From assembly GCA_002314195.1 (NCBI GenBank), contig DCCQ01000046.1:1-8852 (forward strand): DNA of 8,852 nucleotides, written 5' to 3'. Both the position numbers and the translations under genes were made by a program. This document shows positions 1 through 5,003 of this stretch, one piece after another; the first letter of the stretch is position 1; every line of letters starts with the position of its first letter. The notes beneath the pieces are model-generated. The model saw only the letters and a program-made list of their open reading frames with translations. It searched no databases and had not been told where the DNA came from. The DNA is from Bacteroidales bacterium UBA1077 (GTDB lineage Bacteria > Bacteroidota > Bacteroidia > Bacteroidales > UBA932).

Positions 1-57
1 GGTTACATCGCTTTCACAGACGCCAACGATGCTGAGAAAGTATTCATTTACAGATAA
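1..57 (+). CDS. C-terminal tail of an unidentified upstream gene (partial)
   Basis: Frame 1 is open from the window edge to a TAA at 55-57 and encodes 18 residues ending in EKVFIYR. The alternating hydrophobic/polar ending would suit the last beta strand of a beta-rich or extracellular domain, but this is too short to name. Its stop lies 29 nt inside the next gene, whose signal peptide starts at 29, so the two would be translationally coupled in one operon. A chance open frame of 18 codons is possible; the 5' part is outside the window. Confidence 0.45.
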   Translation, partial: GYIAFTDANDAEKVFIYR

Positions 58-1441
58 TCTCTGTGCTGTTTTGATGGTGGCGCTGTTCCTATGGGCGGCG
101 CCATCTTCATATTCACGTCCCCTTAGGGTCGCTTTCGTTGGAGATCCGCAGGCGGACGGGATGCGGCAGCTTGAATATTGCCGGAAAACCGTCTACAAGG
201 AACTCCGTGAGAGGAAAGATCTTGATCTGGTGATAGTTCTTGGCGATCTCGTGAATGACGATGTCTCGCTTCTGGAACCGACCAAGGCCAGCCTTGATTC
301 CCTGCCTTGCCCTTGGTTCTGCGTGCCGGGTAATCATGACCGGGATGTCTATCCGGTGGTTGACGGCCGGAAGCGGCCCCGGGACATCAGCACCTACCGC
401 AAGGTCATCGGCTACGAGGACACCACCTTTGTCAAGGGTGGGATCCGCTTCATCCTGATGAACGATGTTCGGCTCGGGGGCAAGGAATATGAAGGCGGCT
501 TCCGGGATTCGCAGAAGCATTGGCTTGACTCTATTCTCCGTGCCACACCAAAGAATATGCTCGCGGTGCTTTCCGCGCATATTCCTTTCACCCAGTTCAC
601 CGCCAAGGACTCTCTGTCCGCCATTCTGGCAGTCCATCCGAACCTTCTTCTGATGAGCGGACACACGCACAAGGTTTGCCGGGATGTCTTTGAAATCCGT
701 CCGTCCGAACGTTCTCATGATTCTGTTCATAGACATTACGACCGTGCCTTTGCATCTTCCGGAAGACCTGACACTGAATATTCTGATGAACATTCCTCTT
801 GTTCTTCCGGAAAAGTTTTCGCAGTTTCGGCCGGTGACGGATTCGTGGAGGTTCCTGAAGTTCAGGCCGGCGCTACCTGCGGGACATTCTGGCTCGGTGT
901 CAAGGGCGAGGATGGATTCCCGGACGCCACGATGGTCTGTGGCTCTCCGAGAGGTTACTTTGTGGCGGACTTCAAACGGAACGGGAAATATTCATTGGCC
1001 TACAAGAAAGTCTTGGGACAAGATGTCGCTTCGGCTTGGTTTTTGGGCGATTCTTTGTTGGTAGTCAACGTGTTCGGTGGCGCGCCTGGCGGCCGTGTCT
1101 CTGTCAGGATTCCCGGGCGGAAAGGATGGCTGTCCGCTGTCCGTGAGGAGAGGCCGGCTCCGGATGCCCTTGCGGTCATAGAGAGGAACAAGTCTATTCC
1201 ACGGAAAATCGGCAAGGTCCGGAATCCTGAATATCTTCCGATGAGAAAGGTGAACTCCCCTCATGTCTGGTCAGTAAGGTTGAGCGAGTCGTTGGATGCT
1301 TCTTATGCCGACAGCGTCAAGGTAAGTCACACCAGTCAAGGTAGTCAGTATGGCGCATCTATGTCAGGATCTGTCAAGATTCGCTACAAGGATCCTTGCA
1401 TGAGCTTCAATGCCACAGTTCCGTTGAGGTTTTTCCCATGA
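29..1441 (+). CDS. Secreted calcineurin-like metallophosphoesterase with MetallophosC-type C-terminal domain
   Basis: Predicted exported dinuclear-metal phosphohydrolase of 470 residues; the substrate cannot be told from sequence. The start at 29 gives a signal peptide with a basic n-region (LRK) and a hydrophobic stretch at about residues 11-24, cleaved near SYS-RP. An internal ATG at 74 would lose the charged n-region. The metallophosphoesterase motifs follow in order: GDPQ (38-41, D39 and Q41), GDLVND (72-77), GNHD (101-104), SAHIP (H184) and GHTH (211-214). After a 40-residue Ser/His-rich insert (about 222-265) comes a region (about 280-470) with the WLGVKGEDGFPDA...GSPRGY pattern of the C-terminal domain found on Bacteroidales calcineurin-like phosphoesterases. 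The usual separate N-terminal beta domain of longer relatives is absent. No terminator is visible after the stop. The fold assignment is firm, the physiological role open. Confidence 0.9.
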   Translation: MLRKYSFTDNLCAVLMVALFLWAAPSSYSRPLRVAFVGDPQADGMRQLEYCRKTVYKELRERKDLDLVIVLGDLVNDDVSLLEPTKASLDSLPCPWFCVPGNHDRDVYPVVDGRKRPRDISTYRKVIGYEDTTFVKGGIRFILMNDVRLGGKEYEGGFRDSQKHWLDSILRATPKNMLAVLSAHIPFTQFTAKDSLSAILAVHPNLLLMSGHTHKVCRDVFEIRPSERSHDSVHRHYDRAFASSGRPDTEYSDEHSSCSSGKVFAVSAGDGFVEVPEVQAGATCGTFWLGVKGEDGFPDATMVCGSPRGYFVADFKRNGKYSLAYKKVLGQDVASAWFLGDSLLVVNVFGGAPGGRVSVRIPGRKGWLSAVREERPAPDALAVIERNKSIPRKIGKVRNPEYLPMRKVNSPHVWSVRLSESLDASYADSVKVSHTSQGSQYGASMSGSVKIRYKDPCMSFNATVPLRFFP

Positions 1442-1497
1442 CTCCCGATTTTAACTCTAAATCCGTGGCTTAGACCATTCTTTTCATTAAAAATGCT

Positions 1498-1505
1498 TAT
1501 TTTTG
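1498..1505 (+). promoter_or_regulatory. Bacteroidales -7 promoter element (TATTTTTG)
   Basis: TATTTTTG fits the Bacteroidales TAnnTTTG consensus exactly and lies 83 nt before the TTG start of the small gene at 1589. Transcription would start near 1512 and leave a leader of about 75 nt. A clear TTTG at -33 is not seen. The position in the non-coding gap after the phosphoesterase supports it. Confidence 0.5.
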
Positions 1506-1588
1506 CAACCGGGAAAGTTGTCTGCGTTACTTCCGATGTGGCGACCGCTTCTTTCTCCGGTTTGTATATTGTCTAAAGAAAGACGGTT

Positions 1589-1822
1589 TTGGCAAGGAAA
1601 AAGCAAAGCTCTTCGGCTCCTGATCCGGAATATCTCAAAAAGCGCAAGGCTTCGCTCCGGCGCACCCATCGTCAGGTTATTTACTTGAACGATAAGGAAT
1701 TGGCTGCCGTGAAGGAGTATTGTGACCGCTTCGGTGTCAAGGAACGCTCCACCATCTTCCGCGAAGCCGCCATGGAGCGCATCCTTGCCCAGCTGGATGA
1801 CAGCCATCCGACGCTGTTCTAG
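1589..1822 (+). CDS. Small basic ribbon-helix-helix-like protein, conserved Bacteroidales type
   Basis: A 77-residue protein starting at TTG (1589), which gives the N-terminus MARKKQ. The first 28 residues are a lysine/arginine-rich tail. Then RQVIYLND (about 29-36) forms a likely beta strand, followed by two predicted helices (KELAAVKEYCDRFGV and RSTIFREAAMERILAQL), the order of a ribbon-helix-helix DNA-binding fold. The protein ends in HPTLF, an ending I associate with small Bacteroidales proteins of this kind (recollection, not a search). No toxin or partner gene is adjacent, so an antitoxin role is not supported. It has its own promoter word at 1498 and a strong hairpin around its stop codon. 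A nucleic-acid-binding regulator is the most likely role, by inference; the target is unknown. Confidence 0.75.
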   Translation: MARKKQSSSAPDPEYLKKRKASLRRTHRQVIYLNDKELAAVKEYCDRFGVKERSTIFREAAMERILAQLDDSHPTLF

Positions 1823-1837
1823 CGAACAGCGTCGGAT
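1806..1837 (+). terminator. 14-bp perfect hairpin with the stop codon in its loop
   Basis: The arms at 1806-1819 (ATCCGACGCTGTTC) and 1824-1837 are exact reverse complements, with a 4-nt loop TAGC. The loop holds the TAG stop (1820-1822) of the small gene, so the left arm encodes its last residues. A stem this strong at a gene end suggests a transcript 3' end or mRNA protection. The downstream sequence is pyrimidine-rich but lacks a clean T run, so intrinsic termination is uncertain. Confidence 0.45.
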
Positions 1838-2007
1838 TCTCCACCCCTCCAACCCCCTGCGCCCCCTTCTTCTCAATCTTCTTTGCAACTTCTATCCCGG
1901 CTTTTATTCCCGGTCTCCTTTTTCAGCAACCTTCCCGAACTCTCTTTCCAACTTTCTTCTCAGCAACTTTTCCCTCTTCATTCTCCTTGACCTTTTCCTG
2001 TTCCGTT
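1836..2007. other. Non-coding pyrimidine-rich tract (about 80% C/T on the + strand)
   Basis: About 35 purines occur in 172 positions. The tract begins C-rich and becomes T-rich. The word CAACTT or a close variant recurs at about 1886, 1927, 1949 and 1964, giving a loose repeat. Frames crossing it give only low-complexity Leu/Phe/Ser peptides and no credible gene. In RNA from the small gene it would be an unstructured C/U-rich 3' region. Confidence 0.6.
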
Positions 2008-2023
2008 AATCAATTTCTTAATG

Positions 2024-2073
2024 ACTAGCCTCCGGTTCCGAAACCGGTGGGCACTAGTACATGCGGGTGTACT
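2024..2073. other. Two adjacent hairpins
   Basis: The first hairpin (2024-2058) has the inner stem CCGGTT/AACCGG, with GCC/GGC and ACTA/TAGT extending it across small bulges. The second (2056-2073) is AGTACA/TGTACT with the loop TGCGGG. They sit between the pyrimidine tract and the left element copy. No T run follows either. Role unknown; they may mark the left border of the mobile region. Confidence 0.4.
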
Positions 2074-2140
2074 TCCTATCTGTGACCTCATATGGATCCA
2101 GTTCCCGCAGCCTTCATATTTCCGTTTTGGTCTGAATGTA

Positions 2141-2275
2141 AAAATGGCGGCAACAAATCCGTATCATAGCGCTGTGTGGTGGGCGTTGTTATGCCACCTA
2201 TCGTTTTTGAAGGCATAGGCGGCACATTGATGCCCTTTAGACTGCATTTTGCACGGTGTGGTCTGCCGCCATATT
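2141..2275. repeat. Left copy of a 135-bp REP/BIME-like element with terminal inverted repeats
   Basis: The ends are AAAATGGCGGCA (2141-2152) and TGCCGCCATATT (2264-2275), 11 of 12 bases complementary. Inside lies the hairpin TGCCACCTA (2192-2200), a 15-nt loop, and TAGGCGGCA (2216-2224), with one A-C mismatch. The four related 7-bp boxes alternate in orientation and are separated by 39, 15 (loop) and 39 nt. A short internal stem ATGC/GCAT (2230-2233, 2244-2247) closes a 10-nt loop. A second copy lies at 3934-4066. Short frames through both copies share a peptide containing MPPMPS only because the DNA is repeated. Confidence 0.75.
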
Positions 2276-2703
2276 CACAACCTAACGCTGAAGAGAGTCT
2301 GTAAGCAATAAGCGTCCTACCCCGTGACGAAATTGTCACAACGTACCAAGCACTCTAATCGGTGGAGAATCTGGTCGGGTACACCAAGCATTATATATTC
2401 ATGAATGACAAAACTGTGGTTGTGGATGTGGTGTGTTGGCTGTGCGGATGGATTACATAATCGTCTCTTGATGCGCGTAAAGTCTTTTGCGGATAATCTT
2501 CGTTGGATTCTTTACGAGCCATATTCCGATGTTATTTTTTGACCACATTATCAAGCATAACACCACAATTTTATGTTTTTTATGAATAATTACGTTTTTG
2601 CAGGTTATTTTCGTGAACCATTGCGGCAGCGTGAGAACCTTGTATTCGGATGGTTATTAGTCAACTATGTCGCCTTTGGCGCTTACCCTTAAATTATTGG
2701 TTT
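2276..2703. other. Non-coding region between left element and transposase
   Basis: No credible gene is seen in these 428 bases. They hold a small hairpin GTGAC/GTCAC (2324-2339), a GT-rich stretch (about 2413-2453), and a perfect 7-bp inverted repeat CGTAAAG/CTTTACG (2476-2482, 2510-2516). The part after 2520 is AT-rich. TATTTTCG at 2606-2613 is one base off the TAnnTTTG word and is a possible transposase promoter. A CGCC/GGCG mini-hairpin (2671-2681) lies just before the preferred start codon and could limit translation. Confidence 0.4.
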
Positions 2704-3723
2704 ATGGCCCAGACTTATTCAAATGATTTCTTCGATCCGGTCAGCGATTGCTATCATTGCTATACTGATGGCAGCTGTGCCGACACGATGTTCCCTGACA
2801 CAGACGCAAAAGTCTATGGGATGAATGTGATCCCGGCACTGGCACGTAAGGCCGGAGTAGTTGTCCTGGCCTTTGTTCTGATGGACAATCATGTGCATTT
2901 CTGTCTTTATGGCACAGAGGAGAACTGCCGCCGGTTTATGAAACTGTACGTTTTCGCTGTGGCCAACTATTTGACCAAGAGATTCGGACGAGAAGACAAA
3001 GGACGAGGATTCCTGTATTCTCTGCTGCCGGTGACCACAAAGGGACAGCTTATGAAGACCATAGCCTACATATTCAGAAATCCATTGGCAGCCGGTTTTG
3101 ACAGGATGCCTTCTGAATATCCTTGGTCAAATGCCTCGGATTGCTTTGTGACGCCAAGGGACGCGCGGCATGTTAATTCAAAAGTAGGTGCTTCCGGCGT
3201 GGCTGCGGCGACTCCACGCTCACGGCGATCTGATCCTGTGAATGGAAATAATGATTGTTGTGAATATGCAGTGCCGTACCTTGCGCGAAACAAGCGGACC
3301 ATCGGCGACCTGACGATGGTTGGGCGGCGGAATGTCTTGAAAGTCAGGCATGAATATCCCTCTGAATGGACTTTTGATGAATATGGAGTCATCTGTACGA
3401 GGCAATATTCAGGAGGACAGATTGTGGAGAAGAAAATCTTCGGGAGTGTGAGAAGATTCCTTTATTTTCTGGCGATGAAGTGCGAGGATGAGGTCAATGA
3501 TTCCATGCTCAGGAATAGGGGAGTATTCCTGGGTGACGCTGATGTCCGTAGCCGCGCCAAGGCCTTGAGCCAGGAAAAATTTGGCCGTCAAGACATCCGC
3601 CAGTTGCCTCTCGACCAGAAAATTCATCTGGTGCGCGCGCTTAGGAAAACGATGAGTTGTCCCAACACCCAAATGGCTCGTGTCATCGGTGAACCGGTCA
3701 AAAACTGGATCGGATTCGTTTAG
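2704..3723 (+). CDS. REP-associated tyrosine transposase (RAYT, Y1/HUH family)
   Basis: Single-stranded DNA nuclease/transposase of the IS200-like Y1 group, 339 residues from ATG 2704. The HUH metal motif is H63-V-H65 within VLMDNHVHFCLYG. The probable nucleophile is Y122 in YIFRNPLAAGF, followed by YPWSNA, the RAYT signature. The N-terminal FDP...CYHCYTDGSC...GMN block is also RAYT-like. Residues beyond about 150 form a long C-terminal extension ending in a likely helix-turn-helix (about 292-339, with QMARVIGEPVKNW). An in-frame ATG at 2650 would add 18 atypical residues (RLWRLPLNYWF), so 2704 is preferred. The gene appears intact with both catalytic motifs. RAYTs are known to act on REP hairpins; here same-type elements lie 428 nt upstream and 210 nt downstream, making them the likely substrate (inference). 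It is convergent with the zinc peptidase gene. Confidence 0.9.
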   Translation: MAQTYSNDFFDPVSDCYHCYTDGSCADTMFPDTDAKVYGMNVIPALARKAGVVVLAFVLMDNHVHFCLYGTEENCRRFMKLYVFAVANYLTKRFGREDKGRGFLYSLLPVTTKGQLMKTIAYIFRNPLAAGFDRMPSEYPWSNASDCFVTPRDARHVNSKVGASGVAAATPRSRRSDPVNGNNDCCEYAVPYLARNKRTIGDLTMVGRRNVLKVRHEYPSEWTFDEYGVICTRQYSGGQIVEKKIFGSVRRFLYFLAMKCEDEVNDSMLRNRGVFLGDADVRSRAKALSQEKFGRQDIRQLPLDQKIHLVRALRKTMSCPNTQMARVIGEPVKNWIGFV

Positions 3724-3793
3724 TGTAGGCGATTGTCAGAAGAATCAGCCAAGAATCTTCAAATAAACAAATCAAAACAGTTCGTCTGGTTCG

Positions 3794-3898
3794 CTGAATG
3801 TTGCCTGAATGTTGCCTGAATGTTGCCTGAATGTTGCCTGAATGTTGCCTGAATGTTGCCTGAATGTTCGCTGAATGTTGGCTGAATGTTGGCTGAAT
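3794..3898. repeat. Tandem array of nine 11-bp repeats (CTGAATGTTGC) plus a partial copy
   Basis: Nine consecutive units begin at 3794, 3805, 3816, 3827, 3838, 3849, 3860, 3871 and 3882; a partial CTGAAT follows at 3893. The first six are identical, the seventh ends in CG, and the last two end in GG. The first nine bases of the unit are constant and only the last two vary. The period is close to one DNA helical turn. A short hairpin CAGACA/TGTCTG follows at 3911-3925. Confidence 0.9.
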
Positions 3899-3933
3899 TC
3901 GAGACTTTGCCAGACATTGTGTCTGTGATTTGT

Positions 3934-4066
3934 AAAATGGCGGCAAACAATGTGCTTTTCAGAGCGTTCTATTCGGTATGATTGTGCCACCTAACCATTC
4001 AGAAGGCATAGGCGGCATATAATACACATTTGGCTGCGTGTATTGAAGGTGATCATGCCGCCGTTT
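3934..4066. repeat. Right copy of the REP/BIME-like element, 133 bp
   Basis: The ends are AAAATGGCGGCA (3934-3945) and TGCCGCCGTTTT (4055/4056-4066), pairing with one T-G wobble. The inner hairpin is TGCCACCTA (3985-3993), a 15-nt loop, and TAGGCGGCA (4009-4017). The spacings are 39, 15 and 38 nt. The internal stem here is AATACAC/GTGTATT (4021-4027, 4038-4044), again with a 10-nt loop, but different bases from the left copy. It has the same orientation as the left copy and abuts the T-tract side of the zinc peptidase terminator. Confidence 0.75.
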
Positions 4067-4068
4067 TG

Positions 4069-4108
4069 AAAAACAAAAAAAACAACCGATGCGGAGGGCC
4101 ACATCGGT
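4069..4108 (-). terminator. Intrinsic terminator of the zinc peptidase gene
   Basis: On the minus strand a perfect 7-bp stem ACCGATG/CATCGGT (4108-4102 and 4091-4085) with a 10-nt loop is followed by TGTTTTTTTTGTTTTT. It lies 25 nt after the stop codon of the gene ending at 4134, a textbook rho-independent terminator. On the plus strand the stem lacks a following T run. Confidence 0.85.
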
Positions 4109-4133
4109 CGGCATATTCATCATGATTGTTGTT

Positions 4134-4823
4134 TTACCTTCGGTCGTTGAGGAAGGAGAGGTAGTAGAGGAGGGTGGCGAGGGAACCGACTGCTGCGATG
4201 ACGTAGGTGTAGGCTGCCCATTTGAGAGCGTCGATGGCCATCGGGCGGGTCTCGTAGTTGGTGATTCCGGCGTTCTCAAGCCAGTTGACAGCGCGGTGGC
4301 TGGCGTTGATCTCGACAGGGAGGGTCACGAAACTGAAAAGAGTTGTCAATGCGAAGAGAACCACGCCGGCTATCAACACCGGATAACTGTGGAACATGGA
4401 AACCAATATCACACCTGCCAGAAGAACCCACTGGACAATTCTGCTTGAAAAACTTACGACCGGCACAAGAGCCGTGCGGAGTCTGAGCGGCAGATAGCCC
4501 TTCGCGTGCTGAAGAACGTGGCCGCATTCGTGAGCCGCCACCGCCGCGGCAGCGACACTGTTTGAGTTGTAAACCGCTTCACTGAGGTTCACTGTCTTTG
4601 TCTGAGGGTTGTAGTGGTCAGTCAGCCTTCCAGGGATGCATGTGACTTTCACATCGGTTATGCCGTTGTCTGCCAGCATCTTGGTGGCGATTTCGGCTCC
4701 CGTCATCCGATTGTTCGTGGGAACGCGGGAATATTTCTCAAATCTGCTTTGAAGCATGCTTTGCACAATCTGACCGAGGATCATGACCACGATCATAAGT
4801 ATCCAGATGGAACCAGTACTCAT
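4134..4823 (-). CDS. yugP: YugP-family membrane zinc metallopeptidase
   Basis: 229-residue membrane protein of the Zn_peptidase_2 (YugP) family. A transmembrane segment spans about residues 5-23, then a soluble part carries the zinc site HECGH (98-102, within AAAAVAAHECGHVLQHA). Two hydrophobic segments lie at about 117-142 and 147-168, and another at about 205-222. E171 in LPVEINAS is the likely third zinc ligand by family pattern. The order TM-HExxH-TM-TM-PVE-TM and the length match the family. Active site and topology suggest a membrane-bound protease; physiological substrates of this family are poorly known. The gene stands alone, divergent from alr across 180 bp, with a strong terminator of its own. 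TAAATTTA (4880-4873 on the minus strand) is one base off the -7 consensus and is its best promoter candidate. Confidence 0.9.
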   Translation of the reverse strand: MSTGSIWILMIVVMILGQIVQSMLQSRFEKYSRVPTNNRMTGAEIATKMLADNGITDVKVTCIPGRLTDHYNPQTKTVNLSEAVYNSNSVAAAAVAAHECGHVLQHAKGYLPLRLRTALVPVVSFSSRIVQWVLLAGVILVSMFHSYPVLIAGVVLFALTTLFSFVTLPVEINASHRAVNWLENAGITNYETRPMAIDALKWAAYTYVIAAVGSLATLLYYLSFLNDRR

Positions 4824-4856
4824 ATTCTCAAATAATTTTTAGAATGTCTCAGGGCT

Positions 4857-4880
4857 GGCAATTGCCCGATGTAAATTTAC
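4857..4880. promoter_or_regulatory. Two back-to-back 10-bp palindromes in the yugP-alr divergent region
   Basis: GGCAATTGCC (4857-4866) and GTAAATTTAC (4871-4880) are both perfect palindromes, separated by CGAT. The second covers the candidate -7 of the minus-strand zinc peptidase gene, and the first would fall at its transcription start. This placement would suit an operator, but no regulator is known. Confidence 0.35.
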
Positions 4881-4975
4881 CTGTAACATGTGATTGCCCA
4901 CCTCAGCACACCTATCAACTAATGCGCCAGACTCCAAATGTAGAAATAATGGCGGAGATTTTGACAGAAAAACAG

Positions 4976-4983
4976 TAATTTTG
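4976..4983 (+). promoter_or_regulatory. Bacteroidales -7 promoter element (TAATTTTG) of alr
   Basis: TAATTTTG matches TAnnTTTG exactly and ends 20 nt before the alr start codon, which predicts a leader of about 15 nt. It lies inside a direct repeat (TTTTGACAGA at 4959, TTTTGTCAGA at 4979). A TTTG at the usual -33 spacing is not present. Confidence 0.55.
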
Positions 4984-5003
4984 TCAGAATATTTGCCCAG
5001 AAT

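Larger units (their letters stand above)
2141..4066 (+). mobile_element. Putative RAYT unit: element - transposase - 11-bp array - element
   Basis: The transposase is enclosed by two direct-orientation copies of the four-box element, and the array lies between gene and right copy. This is the usual genomic setting of a RAYT beside its REP sequences. Whether the whole 1.9-kb block moves as a unit is unknown. RAYTs are generally single-copy domesticated genes that disperse the small elements, not themselves. No target-site duplication could be identified at the outer edges. Confidence 0.5.

Noticed and set aside
113..793. Minus-strand frame of 226 codons under the phosphoesterase
   Set aside because: Antisense to well-supported catalytic motifs and without recognisable domains.
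2021..2339. Short open frames over the left element, both strands
   Set aside because: No family resemblance. Peptide similarity to a frame at 3959-4279 reflects the DNA repeat, and the inverted repeats explain the sequence better.
2650..2703. Upstream ATG of the transposase
   Set aside because: Adds RLWRLPLNYWF-type residues not typical of the family. ATG 2704 gives a normal N-terminus, although 2650 cannot be excluded.
3794..3898. Possible CRISPR array
   Set aside because: The 11-bp units are directly adjacent with no spacers, and there are no cas genes.
3698..3990. Three overlapping minus-strand open frames rich in GNIQATFRQHS repeats
   Set aside because: They exist only because the 11-bp tandem array keeps all three frames open. 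They give the same repeated peptide in each frame, and one overlaps the transposase 3' end.
4946..4954. TAATGGCGG as a third, solo copy of the element box
   Set aside because: Lacks the final CA and any partner box nearby. A 7-bp partial match is expected by chance.
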